Of a DNA stretch of 64,000 nucleotides, positions 34,956 through 47,867 are shown piece by piece. Source of the stretch: Piscicola geometra (Eukaryota; Annelida; Clitellata; Hirudinida; Piscicolidae); the NCBI GenBank assembly GCA_943735955.1, contig CALSEQ010000043.1:129001-193000 (forward strand). The letters are read 5' to 3'. The notes below the pieces were generated by a model. The model worked only from the letters and a program-made list of their open reading frames with translations. It was not told the origin of the DNA and searched no databases. Numbering within the stretch: position 1 is the stretch's first letter; each line of letters starts with the position of its first letter. A program made the translations under genes and the position numbers.

Positions 34956-37515
34956 CTACTCTAGGGGATTTTTCCTACGAGAACTCTGGTGCTTTTCAGA
35001 AAATTTGTTTTCTGAACACTTCAGTATAGGATCAGAGAAGAGCTTAAGAGCCCGTCGAAACTCTGTGAGTGAGCGGATCCAAACGGTCCGGCGCCCAAAA
35101 AGTCCAACCGGCATTGGCTGCAAGGTTCTTTGCTCAGTACTTCGAGGATACCGGACAAAGTGGAACAGACCTTGCTCTATGTCAACCCGGGCTAAAACCC
35201 CACAGGCTTGCATAGAGTGTAGGATCGGTCACTTCCCCTGGATTCCTATGATAAGCCGCTGATTCTTACTCCCACCCACACACATCAGACAGTCCGAGGT
35301 CAATACGGCGCCAATTTTTTTACTTCTGATTATCTTTACTCCCCATGCACCCCCACACCAAATCCTTTTTACCCCCCAACCAAACCTACAGGCAAATGGT
35401 TGTCCTCACTATCTCACCCTAATCCCAACCCCACACACATGGACAGCGCGGAAGATCCATGGAGGATACACCGAACACCCCCACTGTTATCACACAGCGA
35501 TTTGTCACATTCTCTGAAAGTTTCATTTCGATCACTCTGTTGATAGCCTAAACGGCTGATTTTTCTGTTTCCCTGACCGGAAATTTTCCCTACTCTAGGG
35601 GATTTTTCCTACGAGAACTCTGGTGCTTTTCAGAAAATTTGTTTTCTGAACACCTCAGTATAGGATCAGAGAAGACCTTAAGAGCCCGTCGAAACTCTGT
35701 GAGTGAGCGGATCCAAACGGTCCGGCGCCCAAAAAGTCCAACGGGCATTGGCCGCAAGGTTCTTTGCTCAGTACTTCGAGGATACCGGACAAAGTGGAAC
35801 AGACCTTGCTCTATGTCAACCCGGGCTAAAACCCCACAGGCTTGCATAGAGTGTAGGATCGGTCACTGCCCCTGGATGCCTATGATAGGCCGCTGATCCT
35901 TACTCCCACCCACACACATGAGACAGTCCGAGGCCAATACGGCGCCAATTTTTTTACTTCTTTATCTTTAATCCCCATGCACCCCCACACCAAATCCTTT
36001 TTACCCCCCAACCAAACCTACAGGCAAATGGTTGTCCTCACTGTCTCACCCTAATCCCAACCCCACACACATGGACAGCGCGAAAGATCCATGGAGGATA
36101 CACCGAACACCCCCACTGTTGTAACACAGCGATTTGTCACTTTCTCTGAAAGTTTCATTTCGATCGATAGGTGCCTCACCACTTTGTTGATAGCCTAGAC
36201 GGCTGCTTTCTCTGTTTCCCTCGCCGGAAATTTTCCCTACTCTAGGGGATTTTTCCTCCGAGAACTCTGGTGTTTTTCAGAAAATTTGTTTTCTGAACAC
36301 CTCAGTAAAGGATCAGAGAAGAGCTTAAGATCCCGTCGAAACTCTGTGAGTGAGCGGATCCAAACGGTCCGGCGCCCAAAAAGTCCAACCAGCAATGGCC
36401 GCAAGGTTCTTTGCTCAGTACTTCGAGGATACCGGACAAAGTAGAACAGACCTTGCTCTATGTCAACCCGGGCTAAAACCCCACAGGCTTGCATAGAGTG
36501 TAGGATCGGTCACTGCCCCTGGATGCCTATGATAGGCCGCTGATCCTTACTCCCACCCACACACATGAGACAGTCCGAGGCCAATACGGCGCCAATTTTT
36601 TTACTTCTTTATCTTTAATCCCCATGCACCCCCACACCAAATCCTTTTTACCCCCCAACCAAACCTACAGGCAAATGGTTGTCCTCACTGTCTCACCCTA
36701 ATCCCAACCCCACACACATGGACAGCGCGAAAGATCCATGGAGGATACACCGAACACCCCCACTGTTATCACACAGCGATTTGTCACATTCTCTGAAAGT
36801 TTCATTTCGATCACTCTGTTGATAGCCTAAACGGCTGATTTTTCTGTTTCCCTGACCGGAAATTTTCCCTACTCTAGGGGATTTTTCCTACGAGAACTCT
36901 GGTGCTTTTCAGAAAATTTGTTTTCTGAACACCTCAGTATAGGATCAGAGAAGAGCTCAAGAGCCCGTCGATACTCTGTGAGTGAGCGGATCCAAACGGT
37001 CCGGCGCCCAAAAAGTCTAACCGGCAATGGCCGCAAGGTTCTTTGCTCAGTACTTCGAGGATACCGGACAAAGTAGAACAGACCTTGCACTATGTCAACC
37101 CGGGCTAAAACCCCACAGGCTTGCAAAGTGTGTAGGATCGGTCACTGCCCCTGGATGCCTATGATAGGCCGCTGATCCTTACTCCCACCCACACACATGA
37201 GACAGTCCGAGGCCAATACAGCGCCAATTTTTTTACTTGTTTATCTTTACTCCCCATGCACCCCCACACCAAATCCTTTTTACCCCCCAACCAAACCTAC
37301 AGGCAAATGGTTGTCCTCACTGTCTCACCCTAATCCCAACCCCACACACATGGACAGCGCGAAAGATCCATGGAGGATACACCGAACACCCCCACTGTTG
37401 TCACACAGCGATTTGTCACTTTCTCTGAAAGTTTCATTTCGATCGATAGGTGCTTCACCACTCTGTTGATAGCCTAGACGGCTGCTTTCTCTGTTTCTTT
37501 CGCCGGAAATTTTCC
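34956..37515 (+). repeat. Divergent stretch, units 55-58, two with a 15-bp deletion
   Basis: Units at 34956 (634 bp), 35590, 36237 (632 bp) and 36869 have many private changes, such as ACACTTCAG, a GA insertion at 35328-35329, AACGGGCATTGG, CCTCCGAG, AGTAAAGG and CGATACTC. Units 34956 and 36237 share a deletion of GATAGGTGCCTCACC (junctions 35533/35534 and 36812/36813), together with CTAAACGGCTGATTTTTCTG and CCTGACCGG. The full-length unit between them lacks these. This is the least homogenised part of the window. Confidence 0.85.
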
Positions 37516-40500
37516 CTACTCTAGGGGATTTTTCCTACGAGAACTCTGGTGCTTTTCAGAAAATTTGTTTTCTGAACACCTCAGTATAGGATCAGAGAAA
37601 AGCTTAAGAGCCCGTCGAAACTCTGTGAGTGAGCGGATCCAAACGGTCCGGCGCCCAAAAAGTCCAACCGGCAATGGCCGCAAGGTTCTTTGCTCAGTAC
37701 TTCGAGGATACCGGACGAAGTGGAACAGACCTTGCTCTATGTCAACCCGGGCTAAAACCCCACAGGCTTGCATAGTGTGTAGGATCGGTCACTGCCCCTG
37801 GATGCCTATGATAGGCCGCTGATCCTTACTCCCACCCACACACATGAGACAGTCCGAGGCCAATACAGCGCCAATTTTTTTACTTGTTTATCTTTACTCC
37901 CCATGCACCCCCACACCAAATCCTTTTTACCCCCCAACCAAACCTACAGGCAAATGGTTGTCCTCACTGTCTCACCCTAATCCCAACCCCACACACATGG
38001 ACAGCGCGAAAGATCCGTGGAGGATACACCGAACACCCCCACTGTTGTCACACATCGATTTGTCACTTTCTCTGAAAGTTTCATTTCGATCGATAGGTGC
38101 CTCACCACTATGTTGATAGCCTAGACGGCTGCTTTCTCTGTTTCCCTCGCCGGAAATTTTCCCTACTCTAAGGGATTTTTCCTACAAGAACTCTGGTGCT
38201 TTTCAGAAAATTTGTTTTCCGAACACCTCAGTATAGGATCAGAGAAGAGCTTAAGAGCCCGTCGAAACTCTGTGAGTGAGCGGATCCAAACGGTCCGGCG
38301 CCCAAAAAGTCTAACCGGCAATGGCCGCAAGGTTCTTTGCTCAGTACTTCGAGGATACCGGACAAAGTGGAACAGTCCTTGCACTATGTCAACCCGGGCT
38401 AAAACCCCACAGGCTTGCATAGTGTGTAGGATCGGTCACTGCCCCTGGATGCCTATGATAGGCCGCTGATCCTTACTCCCACCCACACACATGAGACAGT
38501 CCGAGGCCAATACAGCGCCAATTTTTTTACTTGTTTATCTTTACTCCCCATGCACCCCCACACCAAATCCTTTTTACCCCCCAACCAAACCTACAGGCAA
38601 ATGGTTGTCCTCACTGTCTCACCCTAATCCCAACCCCACACACATGGACAGCGCGAAAGATCCGTGGAGGATACACCGAACACCCCCACTGTTGTCACAC
38701 ATCGATTTGTCACTTTCTCTGAAAGTTTCATTTCGATCGATAGGTGCCTCACCACTCTGTTGATAGCCTAGACGGCTGCTTTCTCTGTTTCCCTCGCCGG
38801 AAATTTTCCCTACTCTAGGGGATTTTTCCTACAAGAACTCTGGTGCTTTTCAGAAAATTTGTTTTCTGAACACCTCAGTATAGGATCAGAGAAGAGCTTA
38901 AGAGCCCGTCGAAACTCTGTGAGTGAGCGGATCCAAACGGTCCGGCGCCCAAAAAGTCCAACCGGCAATGGCCGCAAGGTTATTTGCTCAGTACTTCCAG
39001 GATACCGGACAAAGTGGAACAGACCTTGCTCTATGTCAACACGGGCTAAAACCCCACAGGCTTGCATAGAGTGTAGGATCGGTCACTGCCCCTGGATGCC
39101 TATGATAGGCCGCTGATCCTTACTCCCACCCACACACATGAGACAGTCCGAGGCCAATACGGCGCCAATTTTTTTACTTCTTTATCTTTACTCCCCATGC
39201 ACCCCCACACCAAATCCTTTTTACCCCCCAACCAAACCTACAGGCAAATGGTTGTCCTCACTGTCTCACCATAATCCCAACCCCACACACATGGACATCG
39301 CGAAAGATCCATGGAGGATACACCGAACACCCCCACTGTTGTCACACAGCGATTTGTCACTTTCTCTGAAAGTTTCATTTCGATCGATAGGTGCCTCACC
39401 ACTCTGTTGATAGCCTAGATGGCTGCTTTCTCTGTTTTCCTCGCCGGAAATTTTCCCTACTCTAGGGGATTTTTCCTACGAGAACTCTGGTGCTTTTCAG
39501 AAAATTTGTTTTCTGAACACCTCAGTATAGGATCAGAGAAAAGCTTAAGAGCCCGTCGAAACTCTGTGAGTGAGCGGATCCAAACGGTCCGGCGCCCAAA
39601 AAGTCCAACCGGCAATAGCCGCAAGGTTCTTTGCTCAGTATTTCGAGGATACCGGACAAAGTGGAACAGACCTTGCTCTATGTCAACCCGGGCTTAAACC
39701 CCACAGGCTTGCATAGAGTGTAGGATCGGTCACTGCCCCTGGATGCCTATGATAGGCCGCTGATCCTTACTCCCACCCACACACATGAGACAGCCCGAGG
39801 CCAATACGGCGCCAATTTTTTTACTTTTTTATTTTTACTCCCCATGCACCCCCACACCAAATCCTTTTTACCCCCCAACCAAACCTACAGGCAAATGGTT
39901 GTCCTCACTGTCTCACCATAATCCCAACCCCACACACATGGACAGCGCGAAAGATCCATGGAGGATACACCGAACACCCCCACTGTTGTCACACAGCGAT
40001 TTGTCACTTTCTCTGAAAGTTTCATTTCGATCGATAGGTGCCTCACCACTCTGTTGATAGCCTAGACGGCTGCTTTCTCTGTTTCCCTCGCCGGAAACTT
40101 TCCCTACTCTAGGGGATTTTTCCTACGAGAATTCTGGTGCTTTTCAGAAAATTTGTTTTCTGAACACCTCAGTATAGGATCAGAGAAGAGCTTAAGAGCC
40201 TGTCGAAACTCTGTGAGTGAGCAGATCCAAACGGTCCGGCGCTCAAAAAGTCCAACCGGCAATGGCCGCAAGGTTCTTTGCTCAGTACTTCGAGGATACC
40301 GGACAAAGTGGAACAGACCTTGCTCTATGTCAACCCGGGCTAAAACCCCACAGGCTTGCATAGTGTGTAGGATCGGTCACTGCCCCTGGATGCCTATGAT
40401 AGGCCGCTGATCCTTACTCCCACCCACACACATGAGACAGTCCGAGGCCAATACAGCGCCAATTTTTTTACTTGTTTATCTTTACTCCCCATGCAACCCC

Positions 40501-40750
40501 ACACCAAATCCTTTTTACCCCCCAACCAAACCTACAGGCAAATGGTTGTCCTCACTGTCTCACCCTAATCCCAACCCCACACACATGGACAGCGCGAAAG
40601 ATCCGTGGAGGATACACCGAACACCCCCACTGTTGTCACACATCGATTTGTCACTTTCTCTGAAAGTTTCATTTCGATCGATAGGTGCCTCACCACTATG
40701 TTGATAGCCTAGACGGCTGCTTTCTCTGTTTCCCTCGCCGGAAATTTTCC
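37516..40750 (+). repeat. Units 59-63, entry to the CAGCGCC/ACTTGTTT domain
   Basis: Units at 37516, 38163, 38810, 39457 and 40104. ACGAGAAC changes to ACAAGAAC from 38163 on in many units. The unit at 38163 has both arms of the 7-bp inverted repeat changed. The unit at 38810 still has CACGGG, as in domain 1. The unit at 39457 has AATAGCC, GTATTTCG and GGGCTTAAACC. Confidence 0.75.
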
Positions 40751-42691
40751 CTACTCTAGGGGATTTTTCCTACAAGAACTCTGGTGCTTTTCAGAAAATT
40801 TGTTTTCTGAACACCTCAGTATAGGATCAGAGAAGAGCTTAAGAGCCCGTCGAAACTCTGTGCGTGAGCGGATCCAAACGGTCCGGCGCCCAAAAAGTCT
40901 AACCGGCAATGGCCGCAAGGTTCTTTGCTCAGTACTTCGAGGATACCGGACAAAGTGGAACAGACCTTGCACTATGTCAACCCGGGCTAAAACCCCACAG
41001 GCTTGCATAGTGTGTAGGATCGGTCACTGCCCCTGGATGCCTATGATAGGCCGCTGATCCTTACTCCCACCCACACACATGAGACAGTCCGAGGCCAATA
41101 CAGCGCCAATTTTTTTACTTGTTTATCTTTACTCCCCATGCACCCCCACACCAAATCCTTTTTACCCCCCAACCAAACCTACAGGCAAATGGTTGTCCTC
41201 ACTGTCTCACCCTAATCCCAACCCCACACACATGGACAGCGCGAAAGATCCGTGGAGGATACACCGAACACCCCCACTGTTGTCACACATCGATTTGTCA
41301 CTTTCTCTGAAAGTTTCATTTCGATCGATAGGTGCCTCACCACTCTGTTGATAGCCTAGACGGCTGCTTTCTCTGTTTCCCTCGCCGGAAATTTTCCCTA
41401 CTCTAGGGGATTTTTCCTACAAGAACTCTGGTGCTTTTCAGAAAATTTGTTTTCTGAACACCTCAGTATAGGATCAGAGAAGAGCTTAAGAGCCCGTCGA
41501 AACTCTGTGAGTGAGCGGATCCAAACGGTCCGGCGCCCAAAAAGTCCAACCGGCAATGGCCGCAAGGTTCTTTGCTCAGTACTTCGAGGATACCGGACAA
41601 AGTGGAACAGACCTTGCTCTATGTCAACCCGGGCTAAAACCCCACAGGCTTGCATAGAGTGTAGGATCGGTCACTGCCCCTGGATGCCTATGATAGGCCG
41701 CTGATCCTTACTCCCACCCACACATATGAGACAGTCCGAGGCCAATACGGCGCCAATTTTTTTACTTCTTTATCTTTACTCCCCATGCACCCCCACACCA
41801 AATCCTTTTTACCCCCCAACCAAACCTACAGGCAAATGGTTGTCCTCACTGTCTCACCATAATCCCAACCCCACACACATGGACATCGCGAAAGATCCAT
41901 GGAGGATACACCGAACACCCCCACTGTTGTCACACATCGATTTGTCACTTTCTCTGAAAGTTTCATTTCGATCGATAGGTGCCTCACCACTCTGTTGATA
42001 GCCTAGACGGCTGCTTTCTCTGTTTCCCTCGCCGGAAATTTTCCCTACTCTAGGGGATTTTTCCTACAAGAACTCTGGTGCTTTTCAGAAAATTTGTTTT
42101 CTGAACACCTCAGTATAGGATCAGAGAAGAGCTTAAGAGCCCGTCAAAACTCTGTGAGTGAGCGGATCCAAACGGTCCGGCGCCCAAAAAGTCCAACCGG
42201 CAATGGCCGCAAGGTTCTTTGCTCAGTACTTCGAGGATACCGGACAAAGTGGAACAGACCTTGCTCTATGTCAACCCGGGCTAAAACCCCACAGGCTTGC
42301 ATAGAGTGTAGGATCGGTCACTGCCCCTGGATGCCTATGATAGGCCGCTGATCCTTACTCCCACCCACACACATGAGACAGTCCGAGGCCAATACAGCGC
42401 CAATTTTTTTACTTGTTTATCTTTACTCCCCATGCACCCCCACACCAAATCCTTTTTACCCCCCAACCAAACCTACAGGCAAATGGTTGTCCTCACTGTC
42501 TCACCCTAATCCCAACCCCACACACATGGACAGCGCGAAAGATCCGTGGAGGATACACCGAACACCCCCACTGTTGTCACACATCGATTTGTCACTTTCT
42601 CTGAAAGTTTCATTTCGATCGATAGGTGCCTCACCACTATGTTGATAGCCTAGACGGCTGCTTTCTCTGTTTCCCTCGCCGGAAATTTTCC
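40751..42691 (+). repeat. 1941-bp trimer, copy 1 (units 64-66)
   Basis: Units at 40751 (GTGCGTGAGCGG, CACTATG with CATAGTG, GTCTAACC), 41398 (CATATGAGAC, CCATAATCC, GGACATCGCG) and 42045 (GTCAAAAC). The set returns in order at 42692. Confidence 0.9.
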
Positions 42692-44632
42692 CTACTCTAG
42701 GGGATTTTTCCTACAAGAACTCTGGTGCTTTTCAGAAAATTTGTTTTCTGAACACCTCAGTATAGGATCAGAGAAGAGCTTAAGAGCCCGTCGAAACTCT
42801 GTGCGTGAGCGGATCCAAACGGTCCGGCGCCCAAAAAGTCTAACCGGCAATGGCCGCAAGGTTCTTTGCTCAGTACTTCGAGGATACCGGACAAAGTGGA
42901 ACAGACCTTGCACTATGTCAACCCGGGCTAAAACCCCACAGGCTTGCATAGTGTGTAGGATCGGTCACTGCCCCTGGATGCCTATGATAGGCCACTGATC
43001 CTTACTCCCACCCACACACATGAGACAGTCCGAGGCCAATACAGCGCCAATTTTTTTACTTGTTTATCTTTACTCCCCATGCACCCCCACACCAAATCCT
43101 TTTTACCCCCCAACCAAACCTACAGGCAAATGGTTGTCCTCACTGTCTCACCCTAATCCCAACCCCACACACATGGACAGCGCGAAAGATCCGTGGAGGA
43201 TACACCGAACACCCCCACTGTTGTCACACATCGATTTGTCACTTTCTCTGAAAGTTTCATTTCGATCGATAGGTGCCTCACCACTCTGTTGATAGCCTAG
43301 ACGGCTGCTTTCTCTGTTTCCCTCGCCGGAAATTTTCCCTACTCTAGGGGATTTTTCCTACAAGAACTCTGGTGCTTTTCAGAAAATTTGTTTTCTGAAC
43401 ACCTCAGTATAGGATCAGAGAAGAGCTTAAGAGCCCGTCGAAACTCTGTGAGTGAGCGGATCCAAACGGTCCGGCGCCCAAAAAGTCCAACCGGCAATGG
43501 CCGCAAGGTTCTTTGCTCAGTACTTCGAGGATACCGGACAAAGTGGAACAGACCTTGCTCTATGTCAACCCGGGCTAAAACCCCACAGGCTTGCATAGAG
43601 TGTAGGATCGGTCACTGCCCCTGGATGCCTATGATAGGCCGCTGATCCTTACTCCCACCCACACATATGAGACAGTCCGAGGCCAATACGGCGCCAATTT
43701 TTTTACTTCTTTATCTTTACTCCCCATGCACCCCCACACCAAATCCTTTTTACCCCCCAACCAAACCTACAGGCAAATGGTTGTCCTCACTGTCTCACCA
43801 TAATCCCAACCCCACACACATGGACATCGCGAAAGATCCATGGAGGATACACCGAACACCCCCACTGTTGTCACACATCGATTTGTCACTTTCTCTGAAA
43901 GTTTCATTTCGATCGATAGGTGCCTCACCACTCTGTTGATAGCCTAGACGGCTGCTTTCTCTGTTTCCCTCGCCGGAAATTTTCCCTACTCTAGGGGATT
44001 TTTCCTACAAGAACTCTGGTGCTTTTCAGAAAATTTGTTTTCTGAACACCTCAGTATAGGATCAGAGAAGAGCTTAAGAGCCCGTCAAAACTCTGTGAGT
44101 GAGCGGATCCAAACGGTCCGGCGCCCAAAAAGTCCAACCGGCAATGGCCGCAAGGTTCTTTGCTCAGTACTTCGAGGATACCGGACAAAGTGGAACAGAC
44201 CTTGCTCTATGTCAACCCGGGCTAAAACCCCACAGGCTTGCATAGAGTGTAGGATCGGTCACTGCCCCTGGATGCCTATGATAGGCCGCTGATCCTTACT
44301 CCCACCCACACATATGAGACAGTCCGATGCCAATACGGCGCCAATTTTTTTACTTCTTTATCTTTACTCCCCATGCACCCCCACACCAAATCCTTTTTAC
44401 CCCCCAACCAAACCTACAGGCAAATGGTTGTCCTCACTGTCTCACCATAATCCCAACCCCACACACATGGACATCGCGAAAGATCCATGGAGGATACACC
44501 GAACACCCCCACTGTTGTCACACAGCGATTTGTCACTTTCTCTGAAAGTTTCATTTCGATCGATAGGTGCCTCACCACTCTGTTGATAGCCTAGACGGCT
44601 GCTTTCTCTGTTTCCCTCGCCGGAAATTTTCC
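42692..44632 (+). repeat. 1941-bp trimer, copy 2 (units 67-69)
   Basis: Repeats 40751-42691 at an offset of exactly 1941. A visible difference is GGCCACTGATCC near 42993 for GGCCGCTGATCC. The last unit ends differently (CATATGAGAC, GTCCGATGCC, CCATAATCC instead of CAGCGCC), so the third unit matches only in its head. Confidence 0.88.
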
Positions 44633-47600
44633 CTACTCTAGGGGATTTTTCCTACGAGAACTCTGGTGCTTTTCAGAAAATTTGTTTTCTGAACACCTCA
44701 GTATAGGATCAGAGAAGAGCTTAAGAGCCCGTCGAAACTCTGTGAGTGAGCGGATCCAAACGGTCCGGCGCCCAAAAAGTCCAACCGGCAATGGCCGCAA
44801 GGTTCTTTGCTCAGTACTTCGAGGATACCGGACAAAGTGGAACAGACCTTGCTCTATGTCAACCCGGGCTAAAACCCCACAGGCTTGAATAGTGTGTAGG
44901 ATCGGTCACTGCCCCTGGATGCCTATGATAGGCCGCTGATCCTTACTCCCACCCACACACATGAGACAGTCCGAGGCCAATACAGCGCCAATTTTTTTAC
45001 TTGTTTATCTTTACTCCCCATGCACCCCCACACCAAATCCTTTTTACCCCCCAACCAAACCTACAGGCAAATGGTTGTCCTCACTGTCTCACCCTAATCC
45101 CAACCTCACACACATGGACAGCGCGAAAGATCCATGGAGGATACACCGAACACCCCCACTGTTGTCACACAGCGATTTGTCACTTTCTCTGAAAGTTTCA
45201 TTTCGATCGATAGGTGCCTCACCACTCTGTTGATAGCCTAGACGGCTGCTTTCTCTGTTTCTTTCGCCGGAAATTTTCCCTACTCTAGGGGATTTTTCCT
45301 ACGAGAACTCTGGTGCTTTTCAGAAAATTTGTTTTCTGAACACCTCAGTATAGGATCAGAGAAAAGCTTAAGAGCCCGTCGAAACTCTGTGAGTGAGCGG
45401 ATCCAAACGGTCCGGCGCCCAAAAAGTCCAACCGGCAATGGCCGCAAGGTTCTTTGCTCAGTACTTCGAGGATACCGGACAAAGTGAAACAGACCTTGCT
45501 CTATGTCAACCCGGGCTAAAACCCCACAGGCTTGCATAGAGTGTAGGATCGGTCACTGCCCCTGGATGCCTATGATAGGCCGCTGATCCTTACTCCCACC
45601 CACACACATGAGACAGTCCGAGGCCAATACGGCGCCATTTTTTTACTTCTTTATCTTTACTCCCCATGCACCCCCACACCAAATCCTTTTTACCCCACAA
45701 CCAAACCTACAGGCGAATGGTTGTCCTCACTGTCTCACCCTAATCCCAACCCCACACACATGGACAGCGCGAAAGATCCATGGAGGATACACCGAACACC
45801 CCCACTGTTGTCACACAGCGATTTGTCACTTTCTCTGAAAGTTTCATTTCGATCGATAGGTGCCTCACCACTCTCTTGATAGCCTAGACGGCTGCTTTCT
45901 CTGTTTCCCTCGCCGGAAATTTTCCCTACTCTAGGGGATTTTTCCTACAAGAACTCTGGTGCTTTTCAGAAAATTTGTTTTCTGAACACCTCAGTATAGG
46001 ATCAGAGAAGAGCTTAAGAGCCCGTCGAAACTCTGTGAGTGAGCGGATCCAAACGGTCCGGCGCCCAAAAATTCCAACCGGCAATGGCCGCAAGGTTCTT
46101 TGCTCAGTACTTCGAGGATACCGGACAAAGTGGAACAGACCTTGCTCTATGTCAACCCGGGCTAAAACCCCACAGGCTTGCATAGAGTGTAGGATCGGTC
46201 ACTGCCCCTGGATGCCTATGATAGGCCGCTGATCCTTACTCCCACCCACACATATGAGACAGTCCGAGGCCAATACGGCGCCAATTTTTTTACTTCTTTA
46301 TCTTTACTCCCCATGCACCCCCACACCAAATCCTTTTTACCCCCCAACCAAACCTACAGGCAAATGGTTGTCCTCACTGTCTCACCATAATCCCAACCCC
46401 ACACACATGGACATCGCGAAAGATCCATGGAGGATACACCGAACACCCCCACTGTTGTCACACAGCGATTTGTCACTTTCTCTGAAAGTTTCATTTCGAT
46501 CGATAGGTGCCTCACCACTCTGTTGATAGCCTAGACGGCTGCTTTCTCTGTTTCCCTCGCCGGAAATTTTCCCTACTCTAGGGGATTTTTCCTACAAGAA
46601 CTCTGGTGCTTTTCAGAAAATTTGTTTTCTGAACACCTCAGTATAGGATCAGAGAAGAGCTTAAGTGCCCGTCGAAACTCTGTGAGTGAGCGGATCCAAA
46701 CGGTCCGGCACCCAAAAAGTCCAACCGGCAATGGCCGCAAGGTTCTTTGCTCAGTACTTCGAGGATACCGGACAAAGTGGAACAGACCTTGCTCTATGTC
46801 AACCCGGGCTAAAACCCCACAGGCTTGCATAGAGTGTAGGATCGGTCACTGCCCCTGGATGCCTATGATAGGCCGCTGATCCTTACTCCCACCCACACAC
46901 ATGAGACAGTCCGAGGCCAATGCGGCGCCAATTTTTTTACTTCTTTATCTTTACTCCCCATGCACCCCCACACCAAATCCTTTTTACCCCCCAACCAAAC
47001 CTACAGGCAAATGGTTGTCCTCACTGTCTCACCCTAATCCCAACCCCACACACATGGACAGCGCGAAAGATCCATGGAGGATACACCGAACACCCCCACT
47101 GTTGTCACACAGCGATTTGTCACTTTCTCTGAAAGTTTCATTTCGATCGATAGGTGCCTCACCACTCTGTTGATAGCCTAGACGGCTGCTTTCTCTGTTT
47201 CCCTCGCCGGAAATTTTCCCTACTCTAGGGGATTTTTCCTACGAGAACTCTGGTGCTTTTCAGAAAATTTGTTCTCTGAACACCTCAGTATAGGATCAGA
47301 GAAGAGCTTAAGAGCCCGTCGAAACTCTGTGAGTGAGCGGATCCAAACGGTCCGGCGCCCAAAAAGTCCAACCGGCAATGGCCGCAAGGTTCTTTGCTCA
47401 GTACTTCGAGGATACCGGACAAAGTGGAACAGACCTTGCTCTATGTCAACCCGGGCTAAAACCCCACAGGCTTGCATAGTGTGTAGGATCGGTCACTGCC
47501 CCTGGATGCCTATGATAGGCCGCTGATCCTTACTCCCACCCACACACATGAGACAGTCCGAGGCCAATACAGCGCCAATTTTTTTTACTTGTTTATCTTT

Positions 47601-47867
47601 ACTCCCCATGCACCCCCACACCAAATCCTTTTTACCCCCCAACCAAACCTACAGGCAAATGGTTGTCCTCACTGTCTCACCCTAATCCCAACCTCACACA
47701 CATGGACAGCACGGAAGATCCATGGAGGATACACCGAACACCCCCACTGTTGTCACACATCGATTTGTCACTTGCTCTGAAAGTTTCATTTCGATCGATA
47801 GGTGCTTCACCACTCTGTTGATAGCCTAGACGGCTGCTTCCTCTGTTTCCCTCGCCGGAAATTTTCC
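44633..47867 (+). repeat. Units 70-74
   Basis: Units at 44633, 45280, 45926, 46573 and 47220. Units 44633 and 45280 share CAACCTCAC (44633), GAGAAAAGCTTAAG (45280) and TACCCCACAACC (45280) with units 47868 and 48515, an offset of 3235 (five units). Unit 44633 has GGCTTGAATAGTG, which breaks the 3' arm of the 7-bp repeat. Unit 46573 begins the CAATGCGGCG type. Confidence 0.75.
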
